A DNA stretch of 64,000 bases, from positions 1,798,001 through 1,862,000 of the forward strand of contig NZ_BAABCP010000001.1 of NCBI RefSeq assembly GCF_039539005.1, read 5' to 3'. The translations under genes were made by a program, and so were the position numbers. Position 1 is the stretch's first letter, and each line of letters opens with the position of its first letter. Under the pieces are notes generated by a model. The model was given only the letters and a program-made list of their open reading frames with translations, made no database searches and was not told the origin of the DNA. Positions 1 through 9,496 of this stretch are shown piece by piece. Origin of the DNA: Microbacterium soli. GTDB lineage: Bacteria > Actinomycetota > Actinomycetes > Actinomycetales > Microbacteriaceae.

Positions 1-918
<918 letters not shown>

Positions 919-1028
919 GGGAACTCCAGTGGTGTGCGTCTGGCAGGACTTCGCAGTTCTGCGGAACCTCGCATCGGGATGCCGCGGATGCTGCGAGATG
1001 GCGCGGATCTGCGAAGCTGCGCGGGGGG

Positions 1029-2201
1029 TCAGGGCTCGGGGACCGTCGCGATGGCGGCGCGCAGTCGCTCGGCCGTGTCCTCGGGGAGGATCTCGGCGCT
1101 CCAGGCGCTCATGGCGGCCTCGGTGCCGGCGAGGAACTTGAGCTTGTCGGCGGCGCGGCGCGGGCTGGTCAGCTCGAACCGCATCCGCACGGTGTCCCTG
1201 CCCACGTGCACGGGGGCCTGGTGCCAGGCTCCGATGTAGGCGGTCGGCGTCTCGTACAGCGCATCCACTCCGCGCAGCAGCCGCAGGAACAGCGGCGCGA
1301 GCGCATCCCGCTCCGCGGCGGTGAGCTCGGTGAAGTCGGCGGCATGCCGATGCGGCATGACCTGCACCTCGAGCGGCCAGCGCGCCGCGAACGGCACGTA
1401 CGCCGTCCAGTGCTCGTTCTGCAGCACGACCCGGCTGGACGCCTGCTCGGACTCGAGCACCCGCGCCATCAGGTCGGGCGCTGTGCGGGCTATGCCGTCG
1501 AGCAGCCGCTGCGTGCGCGGCGTGATGTACGGGTAGGAGTAGATCTGGCCGTGCGGATGCGGGAGGGTCACGCCGATGGCCTCGCCACGGTTCTCGAACG
1601 GGAACACCTGCTCGATGCCCGGCAGCGCCGACAGGGTCGCGGTGCGATCGGCCCACGCCTCGATGATCGTGCGGGTGCGGGTGACGGACTGGGTGCCCAG
1701 CGACCCCTCCGGCTCCGGGCTGAAGCACACCACCTCGCAGCGCCCCGCGCTCGTGCGGGTGCGGCCGATGCCGAGGTGGGCCATGTCGTCGAGGCCGCGG
1801 GGCGGGTCGGATGCCGCGGGCGCGGTGTCCGTCGGCGCGACCAGTGCGGGGCCGAAGGCGGGGGAGCGGTTCTCGAACACCGCCACGTCGTAGCGCGAGG
1901 GCACCTCGGAGGGATTCGTCGGGGTCTGCGGGGCGAGCGGGTCGGCATCCGCCCCGGGCATCATGACACGGTTCTGACGCTTGGTGGCGAACGTGATCCA
2001 GTCGCCGGAGAGCACGTCCTGGCGCATGGTGGCCGTCTCCGGGCGCGGATCGAGATCGCGCGCATCGACGGACCGCTCGGGCCCGAGGGTCGTGCCGGGG
2101 TCGTCGTAGTAGATGAGTTCGCGACCGTCGGCCAGTCGGGTGCGGCGTCTGATCACTCCTGCGCCGAGCTCGTCAGCGGGGGGAATCTCGTCCATGTTCA
2201 C
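1029..2201 (-). CDS. galT: galactose-1-phosphate uridylyltransferase GalT
   Basis: Exchanges galactose-1-phosphate with UDP-glucose to give UDP-galactose and glucose-1-phosphate. The 390-residue protein carries the HIT-like active-site motif HPHGQIY near residues 214-220, whose second histidine is the covalent nucleotide carrier in the family, and the N-terminal segment DWITFATKRQNRV typical of GalT. The start is GTG at 2201, with an in-frame ATG two codons later (2195). A promoter-like TTGACG / 17 nt / TAGCGT ends 6 nt before the GTG and there is no convincing Shine-Dalgarno sequence, so the mRNA is probably leaderless. galK follows downstream; a LacI-type regulator is divergent. Confidence 0.95.
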   Translation of the reverse strand: MNMDEIPPADELGAGVIRRRTRLADGRELIYYDDPGTTLGPERSVDARDLDPRPETATMRQDVLSGDWITFATKRQNRVMMPGADADPLAPQTPTNPSEVPSRYDVAVFENRSPAFGPALVAPTDTAPAASDPPRGLDDMAHLGIGRTRTSAGRCEVVCFSPEPEGSLGTQSVTRTRTIIEAWADRTATLSALPGIEQVFPFENRGEAIGVTLPHPHGQIYSYPYITPRTQRLLDGIARTAPDLMARVLESEQASSRVVLQNEHWTAYVPFAARWPLEVQVMPHRHAADFTELTAAERDALAPLFLRLLRGVDALYETPTAYIGAWHQAPVHVGRDTVRMRFELTSPRRAADKLKFLAGTEAAMSAWSAEILPEDTAERLRAAIATVPEP

Positions 2202-2207
2202 GTCAAC

Positions 2208-2236
2208 ACGCTAGCGTCACCTGATGGTAGCGTCAA
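2208..2236 (-). promoter_or_regulatory. galT promoter with repeated TGACGCTA
   Basis: On the minus strand TTGACG (2236-2231), a 17-nt spacer and TAGCGT (2213-2208) lie 6 nt before the galT GTG. The octamer TGACGCTA occurs twice as a direct repeat (2235-2228 and 2219-2212), one at the -35 and one at the -10, which is a plausible operator pair for the divergent LacI regulator. The promoter reading rests on spacing and the actinobacterial TAnnnT consensus; the operator role is inference. Confidence 0.55.
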
Positions 2237-2274
2237 GATCCGGGCCGCACACGGGTGCGGGAGAGGTGAGACGG

Positions 2275-3252
2275 ATGCCGCAGGCGAAGCGCGTGTCGAT
2301 GGCGATGGTGGCCGCGAGGGCGGGCGTGTCGGGGCAGACCGTGTCCCGCGTCGCCAACGGCAGTCCCCGTGTCGACCCGGACACCAGGGCTCGGGTCGAA
2401 GCGGCCATGGCGGAGCTCGGCTATCGGCCCAATCGCGCAGCGCGGGCCCTGCGCACCGGACGCACGCACACGCTGGGGCTCGTCGCGCAGACGCTCGCCA
2501 CGGTGGGCAACTCCCGCATGCTGCAGGCCGTGGCCGACTCGACGGCGGCCCGCGGCTACGCGCTGACGGTCGTCACCCTCGGTGCCGACGGCGACATCGA
2601 TGGGGCCTTCGACCGCCTGCGGGATCTGGGCGTGGACGGGGCGATCGTGCTCAACGAGGCCACCGCGCTCGCGCGCGATGCCGCGTCGGCGGGGCTCCGG
2701 CTGGTCGTCGTGGACTCCCCGCCCGACGAGCGCTTCTGCATCGTCGGCACCGACCATGCCGCCGGCGCCCGTGCCGCCGTCGAGCACCTGCTGGCAGCCG
2801 GCCACCGCACGGTCCACCACCTCGCGGGCCCCGCGGACTCCTTCGCCGCCGCGGCGCGCGAGCGCGGCTGGCGGAATGCGCTCGCGGCCGCGGGCATCGA
2901 GGCCCCGGTGCCTGTTCGCGGCGACTGGAGCGCCGCATCCGGCCGCAGACAGGCGGAGCGGATGCTGGCATCCGGCGGTGTCACCGCGATCTTCGCCGCC
3001 AACGACCAGATGGCGCTGGGGGCGCTGCACGCCATCGCCGCGTCCGGCGGGCGCGTGCCCGACGACATCGCGGTGATCGGCTTCGACGACATCGCCGATG
3101 CGGCGCAGTTCCAGCCGGCGCTGACGACCGTGCACCAGGACTTCGATGCGCTGGGCGAGGAGGCGGTGCGCCGGCTGGTCGCGCTCATCGACGGCGAGCA
3201 TCCCGGGGATCTGCTCCTGGCGCCGCACCTGGTCGTCCGACGCAGCGCCTGA
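2275..3252 (+). CDS. LacI family transcriptional regulator
   Basis: DNA-binding sugar-responsive regulator. Residues 6-55 form the LacI helix-turn-helix (VSMAMVAARAGVSGQTVSRV then the hinge-helix region RPNRAARALRTGRT), followed by a periplasmic-binding-protein-like effector domain ending in the usual VIGFDDIADAAQF segment and a LVVRRSA tail. Start chosen at ATG 2275, which has GAGAGG upstream and gives the normal 325-residue length; an upstream in-frame GTG at 2224 would add 17 unlikely residues and overlap the galT promoter. It is divergent from galT and lies upstream of the glycan locus, with a LacI-type half-palindrome at 3301, so it could control either. The effector is unknown. Confidence 0.9.
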   Translation: MPQAKRVSMAMVAARAGVSGQTVSRVANGSPRVDPDTRARVEAAMAELGYRPNRAARALRTGRTHTLGLVAQTLATVGNSRMLQAVADSTAARGYALTVVTLGADGDIDGAFDRLRDLGVDGAIVLNEATALARDAASAGLRLVVVDSPPDERFCIVGTDHAAGARAAVEHLLAAGHRTVHHLAGPADSFAAAARERGWRNALAAAGIEAPVPVRGDWSAASGRRQAERMLASGGVTAIFAANDQMALGALHAIAASGGRVPDDIAVIGFDDIADAAQFQPALTTVHQDFDALGEEAVRRLVALIDGEHPGDLLLAPHLVVRRSA

Positions 3253-3300
3253 ACCGCGGGGCGGTTCGGAGGGCTGATGCGAGGCCGGGAAGTCCCGGAC

Positions 3301-3314
3301 TGCAAGCGTTTACC
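3301..3314. promoter_or_regulatory. LacI-type operator TGCAAGCGTTTACC
   Basis: The 14-mer has the central CG and partial dyad of LacI/CcpA-family operators and lies 76 bp upstream of the -35 of the DUF2264 promoter, just after the LacI gene. It is symmetrical at only part of its positions, so it is a candidate site, not a proven one. Confidence 0.4.
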
Positions 3315-3345
3315 CACCTCCAGTCGACGGATCCGAGAAAACGAT

Positions 3346-3357
3346 CATGAACATTCA
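3346..3357. promoter_or_regulatory. CATGAACATTCA site upstream of the DUF2264 gene
   Basis: A TGAA-N2-TTCA dyad within CATGAACATTCA lies about 20 bp upstream of the -35. The same 12-mer with one change (CATGAAAATTCA) lies directly before the heparinase-like gene at 10628-10639. Sharing between two promoters of one locus suggests a common regulator, most simply the hybrid DeoR/LacI protein encoded at 12484. Confidence 0.4.
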
Positions 3358-3376
3358 CAATAGAACGTAAAACTTC

Positions 3377-3405
3377 TTGATGCGATCAGAATGCGTTGCT
3401 AATCT
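3377..3405 (+). promoter_or_regulatory. sigma-A-type promoter of the glycan locus
   Basis: TTGATG (3377-3382), an exact 17-nt spacer and TAATCT (3400-3405) lie in an unusually AT-rich patch 55 bp before the GTG start of the DUF2264 gene. It matches the TTGACN/TAnnnT actinobacterial consensus and would drive the transporter operon. Confidence 0.6.
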
Positions 3406-3459
3406 CCTGAATCAGTCACCCCTGCCCGAGGGTGCCGTGCACTGCTCAAAGGAGAACCT

Positions 3460-5421
3460 GTGACCCGCTCAGCTCTGCCGCCGGAGCGCAGTCCGCTGCG
3501 CGACGGATCCCGCGACACGCTGGTCGCGTTCGCGGACCGGATGCTGCGGGGTGCGGCGGCGTGGGCGTCACCGGGCTTCGCCCGGATCACTCCTCCGGGC
3601 GGGCCCGGCGGGTACGGCACGGACGTCGACGGCCTCGAGGGCTTCGCACGCACGTTCCTGCTGGCGGGATTCCGCATCATCGGCGCACGCGGCGTCGGTG
3701 TGGACGGACTGATCCACGACTACTCCCGCGGCATCACGACGGGTGTCGACCCGGACTCCCCCGAGCGCTGGGTGCGGCTGGACGAGCATCCGCAGGCCAA
3801 GGTCGAGGCGGCGTCCATCGCGCTCGTCCTCGACATGACCAGGCCGTGGGTCTGGGACCGGCTCGACGAGCTCACGAAGCGGCGCGTGATCGACTACCTG
3901 TCGCCGGCCGTGGGCGACGACACCTACCCGCGCAACAACTGGGTGTGGTTCCGCATCGTCGTGCAGACGTTCCTGCGATCGGTCGGGGGACCCTGGTCGG
4001 CGGAGGACATCGCCGCCGACCTCGCCCGGCACGACTCGTTCGCCCGCGGCGACGGCTGGCTGTCCGACGGAGACGACCGCAACTACGACCACTACGTGGG
4101 CTGGGCCCTGCACCTCTACCCGGTGCTGTGGTCGCGCATGCAGGGGGCGGACGAGATCGCGCCCGAGCGCTTCTCCGGCGACGTCGCCGCGCTGGACGCG
4201 TACCTGCAGGACGCCGTGCACCTGGTCGGTGCGGACGGCGGGCCGCTCATCGAGGGGCGCAGCCTCATCTACCGCTTCGCCGCCGCCGCGCCGTTCTGGG
4301 TCGGCGTGATCGCCGGTGTGCCCTCCACGGATCCCGGCACGCTGCGGCGCACGGCGATGAGCATCCTCGCCCATTTCGACGAGCACGGCGCACCCGATGA
4401 GGACGACCTGCTGACGCTCGGATGGCACGGGCCGTGGCGGCGCCTCGCGCAGGGATACTCCGGTCCCGCCTCGCCGTACTGGGCGGCGAAGGGGATGCTG
4501 GGTCTCGCGCTGCCCGCCGATCATCCCGTGTGGGCCGCATGCGATCCACAGCCCTTCTCGGACGACCTGCGCGCGGTCGTGCCGGCGGGATGGATCGTCT
4601 CGGGAACGGCATCCGACGGCATCGTACGGGTGATCAACCACGGCACCGACCACTCGCGTCCCGGGTTGCCGACCGGCGACTCGCCGCTGTATGCGCGGAT
4701 GGGCTATTCCACCGTCACCGCACCGCTGCTGAACGGAGACGCCTGGGGCGAGCCGCTCGAGCAGTCCGTCGCCCTCGTGGACGCCGCCGGGCGGGCCACG
4801 CACCGCGCCGGATTCACCGCGCTGGACGTGCAGGAGGACGGCCGGGTCGCCGTGGCGGCGTCCACCGGACGTGTGCACTGGATCGCCCCGGCGCCCGAGC
4901 AGACGCGCCATGGCGCGGGGATCGTCGGTGAGCTCACGCCCGCCGGGCGGATCACCACCTGGTCGATCGTCCGGGGTGCGTGGGAGGTGCGCATCGTGCG
5001 CGTCGAGGAGCGGGAGGACGCCGCGGCAGGAGCGCAGCTGCGGATAGGCGGTTGGGTGCTGGCCGGCGAGCCCGGACAGGTGCAGGCGACGGCCTCCGCG
5101 GACGCGGCGTCCGTCCGCCTCGACGGTCTGCGCAGCGTCGTCGTGCCCCTCACGCCCGGCTTCCGCACCGCCGTCGCGCGGCGCGCGGACGCCAGTCCGC
5201 TCGGCCCGGACGCCGCTGTCCCGGTCGTCGTGGCAGAGCCCCGAAGCGGAGAGCGGGTCGCCGTGGCCGTGCTGCTCACGCGCACGCCCGGGCAGGCGGC
5301 ATCCGTCCCGTCCCTGCGGCTCGACGCCGACACGGCGAACGTGCAGTGGCCGGACGGGCTGCGCACGACCAGCCGGCTCGAACCGCCGCCGGGCCGCGCC
5401 GCGGCATCCGAGGCGGACTGA
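3460..5421 (+). CDS. DUF2264 domain-containing protein
   Basis: 653 residues recognised as a DUF2264 protein from the long alpha-helical N-terminal part (SPLRDGSRDTLVAFADRML, the RNNWVWFRI segment near residue 165, DGDDRNYDHYVGWALHLYP near 205 and the tryptophan-rich PYWAAKGMLGLALP segment near 345) and a beta-rich C-terminal third. No signal peptide is visible, so it is probably cytoplasmic. The family resembles (alpha/alpha)6-barrel glycan lyases or unsaturated glucuronyl hydrolases, but its reaction is not established. The start is GTG 3460 with AAAGGAG ideally placed. It heads an operon with a sugar ABC transporter and shares a locus with a heparinase II/III protein, which supports a role in acidic-oligosaccharide breakdown. 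Confidence 0.85.
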   Translation: MTRSALPPERSPLRDGSRDTLVAFADRMLRGAAAWASPGFARITPPGGPGGYGTDVDGLEGFARTFLLAGFRIIGARGVGVDGLIHDYSRGITTGVDPDSPERWVRLDEHPQAKVEAASIALVLDMTRPWVWDRLDELTKRRVIDYLSPAVGDDTYPRNNWVWFRIVVQTFLRSVGGPWSAEDIAADLARHDSFARGDGWLSDGDDRNYDHYVGWALHLYPVLWSRMQGADEIAPERFSGDVAALDAYLQDAVHLVGADGGPLIEGRSLIYRFAAAAPFWVGVIAGVPSTDPGTLRRTAMSILAHFDEHGAPDEDDLLTLGWHGPWRRLAQGYSGPASPYWAAKGMLGLALPADHPVWAACDPQPFSDDLRAVVPAGWIVSGTASDGIVRVINHGTDHSRPGLPTGDSPLYARMGYSTVTAPLLNGDAWGEPLEQSVALVDAAGRATHRAGFTALDVQEDGRVAVAASTGRVHWIAPAPEQTRHGAGIVGELTPAGRITTWSIVRGAWEVRIVRVEEREDAAAGAQLRIGGWVLAGEPGQVQATASADAASVRLDGLRSVVVPLTPGFRTAVARRADASPLGPDAAVPVVVAEPRSGERVAVAVLLTRTPGQAASVPSLRLDADTANVQWPDGLRTTSRLEPPPGRAAASEAD

Positions 5422-5491
5422 CGGGCGTCACCCGCCGACACCGAGACCAGAAGACGCAACATCCCCGCGATCACGAAGGAGCAGGAACAGC

Positions 5492-6766
5492 ATGAACAGA
5501 AGGATTCTCGCCGCCGGCAGCATCGCCGCTGTCGCGGCACTCGCCCTGACCGGCTGCGGCGGAAGCGCCGACGAGCCGGTCGACCCGTCCGGAGACGTGT
5601 CGCTGTCCCTGTCGGGCTGGAGCCTCGACACGACACCGGAGTTCCAGGCGCTCGCCGATGCGTTCCACGAGCAGAACCCCGACATCACGATCACCCTCAA
5701 GGAGTACGACCCCACCGAGTACAACACGCTCGTCACGGCCGATCTGGCGGCGGGCTCCGGGCCCGACATCATCACGCAGAAGGAGGTCAAGTTCGTCACC
5801 ACCTTCCAGGAGGGCGGCCAGCTGCTGGACGTCTCCGATGTGACGCTGCCCGACGGCATCGGCGGCGTCGACTCCTACACGGTCGACGGCTCCGTGTACG
5901 CCGTGCCGTACCGACAGGACTCCTGGGTGCTGTACTACAACAAGGCGATGTTCGATGCGGCCGGCGTCGATTACCCGGACGGCAGCTGGACGTGGGAGGA
6001 CTTCGACGCGGCGGCGGAGCAGCTCGCGGACGGCACCGCCAGGGGCGCCTACCTGCACCGCTGGCAGTCGGTCGTGCAGGGCTTCGCGAACGCGCAGAGC
6101 GACGTCAGCCCGCTGGACGGCGACTATGCGCACCTGAAGCCGTACTACGAGCGGGTGCTGGCGCTGCAGGACGACGGCGCGACCGTCGACTTCAACACCT
6201 CGAACGCCAATCAGCTCACCTACCAGGGCGAGTTCGGCACTCAGAAGGCGGCCATGCTGCCGATGGGCACCTGGTACACGGCCACGCTGATCGCTCAGCA
6301 GGCGTCCGGTGAGGCGGACGACTTCGAGTGGGGCATCGCCCCCGCGCCGCAGCGGGACTCGTCCACGACGGGCACGGACAGCACACCGGTCACCTTCGGC
6401 GACCCGACCGGCTTCGGCATCAACGCCGCCGTCTCCGATGAGAAGGCCGCTGCGGCCAAGAAGTTCCTGGAGTTCGCAGCCGGAGAGGACGCAGCCGACG
6501 TGCTCGCGGCGATCGGCATCACCCCCGCGTACACCTCGGATGCCGTGACCGAGACGTACTTCGCCGTCGAGGGCGCGCCGACCGACGACCTGTCCAAGTT
6601 CGCGTGGTCCACGCACACGGTGCGGGCGGAGAACCCCACTTCGAGCAGGACCGCGGCGATCCAGGGCATCCTGGGCGACATGCACACCGCGATCCTGTCC
6701 GGCTCGACACCCGTGGACGAGGCCATCCAGGAGGCGGAGGACCGCGTCGCCAACGAGGTCGCCTGA
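5492..6766 (+). CDS. sugar ABC transporter substrate-binding lipoprotein
   Basis: Extracytoplasmic solute-binding protein of the CUT1 (family 1) class, 424 residues. The N-terminus MNRRILAAGSIAAVAALA ends in the lipobox LTGC, so Cys22 should be lipidated and the protein membrane-anchored. Mature-domain features include DPTEYNTLVTADLAAGSGPD, PYRQDSWVLYYNKAMFDAAG and the C-terminal KKFLEFAAGEDAADVLA, all usual for oligosaccharide-binding members. It lies 70 bp after the DUF2264 gene and before two permeases, separated from them by a strong hairpin. The substrate is presumably the oligosaccharide processed by the DUF2264 and heparinase-like proteins; this is inference from context. Confidence 0.93.
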   Translation: MNRRILAAGSIAAVAALALTGCGGSADEPVDPSGDVSLSLSGWSLDTTPEFQALADAFHEQNPDITITLKEYDPTEYNTLVTADLAAGSGPDIITQKEVKFVTTFQEGGQLLDVSDVTLPDGIGGVDSYTVDGSVYAVPYRQDSWVLYYNKAMFDAAGVDYPDGSWTWEDFDAAAEQLADGTARGAYLHRWQSVVQGFANAQSDVSPLDGDYAHLKPYYERVLALQDDGATVDFNTSNANQLTYQGEFGTQKAAMLPMGTWYTATLIAQQASGEADDFEWGIAPAPQRDSSTTGTDSTPVTFGDPTGFGINAAVSDEKAAAAKKFLEFAAGEDAADVLAAIGITPAYTSDAVTETYFAVEGAPTDDLSKFAWSTHTVRAENPTSSRTAAIQGILGDMHTAILSGSTPVDEAIQEAEDRVANEVA

Positions 6767-6772
6767 CCTCCC

Positions 6773-6804
6773 GACGGGGCCGGTCAGCGCGGGCCGGCCC
6801 CGTC
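6773..6804 (+). terminator. intercistronic hairpin after the binding-protein gene
   Basis: GACGGGGCCGG (6773-6783) pairs perfectly with CCGGCCCCGTC (6794-6804) around a 10-nt loop, between the stop of the binding protein and the first permease. There is no U-tract. It probably stabilises or partly terminates the message so that binding protein exceeds permease. Confidence 0.6.
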
Positions 6805-6835
6805 GTCCCATCCACCGCACGATCGAGAGAGCAGC

Positions 6836-7786
6836 ATGACAGCGACTTCCACGCGGGATGCCGAGCGGAGCGCCCCCGCCGCACGGCGGAGCTCCCCACC
6901 TCGGCGGCGGTCGGCGCTCCGGCGCCGGAACACCCTGATCGGCTGGACGTTCATCCTGCCGAACTTCGCCGGATTCGCGGCGTTCACGCTCGTGCCCGTG
7001 CTCGTGCTGTTCTACATGGCGTTCACGAACTGGAACATCTTCGGGAAGGCCGACTGGGTCGGTCTCGCGAACTTCCAGCGGCTCGTCGGCGACGGCAGCT
7101 TCCGCATCGCGCTGTGGAACACCGTCTACTACTCGCTCATGCACATCCCGTTGACGATCGTCGTGTCGCTCGGTCTCGCCCTGCTGCTGAACAACAAGCT
7201 GCGCGGGGTCGCCTTCTTCCGTACCGCGGCGTTCTTCCCGTACATCACCTCGATCGTCGCGATCGCCGTGGTGTGGAACCTGCTGTTCAGTCCCGACTAC
7301 GGGCCGATCAACGCGATGCTGCGCATGATCGGGATCGAGAATCCGCCGGGATGGCTCACGTCCAAGGACTGGGCGCTGCCGGCGGTCGTGATCGTCAGCA
7401 CCTGGCGGGACATGGGCTACTACATGATCCTGTTCCTGGCCGGGCTGCAGACCGTGCCCAGGGAGCTGCATGAGGCCGCCCGCATGGACGGGGCGAACAC
7501 CTGGCAGCGGTTCATCAACGTCACGGTCCCGAGCCTGCGCCCGACGACGTTCTTCGTCACGGTCATCCTCACGATCAACTCGCTGAAGATCTTCGATCTG
7601 ATCCTCGTGATGACCGACGGCGGGCCCGGACAGGCGACGCTCGTGCTCTCGCACTTCATCTACCGGAAGGGATTCGAGGAGTCGCAGTTCGGCTACGCCT
7701 CGGCCGCGGCGGTGGCACTGTTCTTCCTCTGCATCCTCGTGACCATCGGCCAGTTCCTCTGGAACAGAAGGCGGAGCGAATCATGA
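6836..7786 (+). CDS. sugar ABC transporter permease (MalF-like)
   Basis: Integral membrane subunit of a CUT1 importer, 316 residues with six predicted transmembrane segments. After a basic, arginine-rich cytoplasmic tail the first segment is FILPNFAGFAAFTLVPVLVL. The EAA loop that docks the ATPase is ELHEAARMDGANTWQRF near residue 212, followed by TVPSLRPTTFFVTVILTI. Start ATG 6836 after AGAGAGCAGC. It overlaps the next permease by 4 nt (ATGA), which implies translational coupling. No ATP-binding subunit is encoded in the cluster, so a shared MsiK-type ATPase elsewhere in the genome is expected, as is usual for actinobacterial CUT1 systems. Confidence 0.94.
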   Translation: MTATSTRDAERSAPAARRSSPPRRRSALRRRNTLIGWTFILPNFAGFAAFTLVPVLVLFYMAFTNWNIFGKADWVGLANFQRLVGDGSFRIALWNTVYYSLMHIPLTIVVSLGLALLLNNKLRGVAFFRTAAFFPYITSIVAIAVVWNLLFSPDYGPINAMLRMIGIENPPGWLTSKDWALPAVVIVSTWRDMGYYMILFLAGLQTVPRELHEAARMDGANTWQRFINVTVPSLRPTTFFVTVILTINSLKIFDLILVMTDGGPGQATLVLSHFIYRKGFEESQFGYASAAAVALFFLCILVTIGQFLWNRRRSES

Positions 7787-8694
7787 CCGACACCCGGCTC
7801 CTGGTCACGGGCGAGGATCGCCTGCGCCGGTTCGCCTCGTCGCCAGAGCGTCGTGTCGGAGAGTCCGGCGCGTCCCGCCGCATCGGCCGTCTGCTCGGAT
7901 ACGCGGCGCTCATCGTGTTCGCGATCGGGCTGCTCGCGCCGTTCGCGTGGATGGTGCTGAGCTCTCTGAAGACCGCCAACGAGGTGTTCTCCGTGCCCGT
8001 CGTGTGGTGGCCGGAGACGTTCGTCTGGCAGAACTACATCGACATCTGGGCCCGTGCCGACATGCTCACCTGGATCCGCAACACCCTGCTGCTGGCGGTC
8101 GTGGTCACCTTCCTGCAGGTGCTCACCGGGTCCTTCGCGGCGTACGGGTTCTCCCGGATGCGGTTCCCCGGCCGGGACGTGCTGTTCCTCGCCTACATCG
8201 GCACCATCGCCGTCCCGTGGCAGTCGTACATGATCCCGCAGTTCATCCTGCTGTCGGATCTGAAGGTGTCCAACACGCTGTGGGCGATCATCCTCATCCA
8301 GGCCTTCGGCGCCTTCGGGGTGTTCCTCATGAAGCAGTACTACGAGACCATCCCCGAAGAGCTCAGCGAGGCCGCGCGGATCGACGGGCTCAGCGAGTAC
8401 GGCATCTGGCGGCGGATCATGGTCCCGCTGTCCGTCCCCGCCATCGCGAGTCTGACGCTGCTGACGTTCGTGAACACATGGAACGACTATCTCGGCCCGC
8501 TGATCTATCTGCGCGACCCCGGCCTGTGGACCATCCAGCTGGGACTGAAGAGCTTCGTCTCCAACCTGTTCGACACCAACTACGCGCTGCTGTTCGCCGG
8601 CCTGGCGATCTCGGTCCTCCCCATCGCCGTGATCTTCATGGCGGGGCAGAAGTACTTCGTCGAGGGCATCGCGACCAGTGGGATGAAGGGGTAG
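7783..8694 (+). CDS. sugar ABC transporter permease (MalG-like)
   Basis: Second CUT1 membrane subunit, 303 residues. The first membrane segment is LLGYAALIVFAIGLLAPFAW followed by the MalG-type MVLSSLKTANEVF, and the EAA loop is ELSEAARIDGLSEYGIWRRI near residue 205. The C-terminus GQKYFVEGIATSGMKG is the classic MalG family ending. Start ATG 7783 overlaps the MalF-like gene by 4 nt. It pairs with the product of 6836-7786 to form the channel for the sugar bound by the lipoprotein at 5492. Six nucleotides separate it from the DUF624 gene, so all four genes should be one transcript. Confidence 0.94.
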   Translation: MTDTRLLVTGEDRLRRFASSPERRVGESGASRRIGRLLGYAALIVFAIGLLAPFAWMVLSSLKTANEVFSVPVVWWPETFVWQNYIDIWARADMLTWIRNTLLLAVVVTFLQVLTGSFAAYGFSRMRFPGRDVLFLAYIGTIAVPWQSYMIPQFILLSDLKVSNTLWAIILIQAFGAFGVFLMKQYYETIPEELSEAARIDGLSEYGIWRRIMVPLSVPAIASLTLLTFVNTWNDYLGPLIYLRDPGLWTIQLGLKSFVSNLFDTNYALLFAGLAISVLPIAVIFMAGQKYFVEGIATSGMKG

Positions 8695-8700
8695 GAGCAC

Positions 8701-9399
8701 ATGCATCGCATCGCGCATGACACCTGGGCATCCATCCTCGGGGTGCTGCACCTGGGTCTGATGGTGAACCTGATGGTGCTGGTGACCGCGTTCCCGCTGG
8801 TCGCACTGCTGATGACCACGGATCCGGCGCACTCCTGGCCGCTGCTGGCCGTGGCCGCGCCGCCGGCGATGCCCGCGCTGACGGCCGCGTTCGCGACCTT
8901 CCGCGCGCACGGGGACGGTGAGACGCAGGTGGTGAGCACCTTCCTGCGGGCGTGGCGGGCGACCCTGCGCGCCTCGGTGCTGCTGGGGCTCGTGCTCGTC
9001 GGTGTCCTCGTCGTGCTGCTCGTCGACGTGCGCGCCCTGTCCGACACGGCGGCATCCGTCGTCCTCGTGCCGGTGCTGCTGGTCCTGGCGGTGCTGACGG
9101 CGGTGTCCGGGATGCTCGCCGCCGTCGCGCTCGCCGAGGCTCCTCGTGCCCGGCTGCGGGACCTCCTGCGCGCGGGACTGCACCTGGGTCTGCGTCGCTG
9201 GCCGCTGCAGGTGATCTCGTTCCTCGCACTGGGCGTGCAGCTCGGCGTGTTCACGACCATGCCGGCGGTCGCCATCGGGATCACCGCCGCACCCGCGCTG
9301 TACATCGTGTGGGCCAACGGTCGTCACTGTCTGCGCGCCGTGCTGGAGCCCGCGCCCGATGGGCCGGATGCCCGTGCTGAGAACGCGCTGCGGGCGTGA
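8701..9399 (+). CDS. DUF624 (YesL-like) membrane protein
   Basis: 232 residues with about five hydrophobic membrane segments (for example LMVLVTAFPLVALLM and VLLGLVLVGVLVVLLVDV), recognised as a DUF624/YesL family protein. In Bacillus the founding member YesL heads the rhamnogalacturonan-utilisation cluster beside a CUT1 transporter; the molecular role of the family is unknown, though it may assist transporter assembly or activity. Start ATG 8701 has AGGAG 5 nt upstream and follows the permease stop by 6 nt, so it is the last gene of the operon. The tail after about residue 210 is hydrophilic. The family call is fairly secure from sequence and context. Confidence 0.75.
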   Translation: MHRIAHDTWASILGVLHLGLMVNLMVLVTAFPLVALLMTTDPAHSWPLLAVAAPPAMPALTAAFATFRAHGDGETQVVSTFLRAWRATLRASVLLGLVLVGVLVVLLVDVRALSDTAASVVLVPVLLVLAVLTAVSGMLAAVALAEAPRARLRDLLRAGLHLGLRRWPLQVISFLALGVQLGVFTTMPAVAIGITAAPALYIVWANGRHCLRAVLEPAPDGPDARAENALRA

Positions 9400-9450
9400 G
9401 CCCCTCGCGCACGGACGCCGGGCCCGCGATGGCGGTCGCTGCCGGCGCCG

Positions 9451-9486
9451 GGTGGGCTGTCCGATGGGCTGTCCGGTGGACTGTCG
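9451..9486. repeat. three imperfect 12-bp tandem repeats
   Basis: GGTGGGCTGTCC (9451-9462), GATGGGCTGTCC (9463-9474) and GGTGGACTGTCG (9475-9486) follow each other in the short convergent gap between the DUF624 gene and the dehydrogenase stop. This is a small slipped-strand type repeat with no evident function. Confidence 0.7.
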
Positions 9487-9496
9487 CCGGCGCGGC

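Noticed and set aside
5471..7654. 727-codon minus-strand frame opposite the sugar transporter genes
   Set aside because: It is the antisense of a lipoprotein and a permease with intact motifs; its translation is low-complexity charged sequence.
9451..9486. 12-bp triple repeat considered as an operator array
   Set aside because: It lies between convergent gene ends, with no promoter downstream on either strand.
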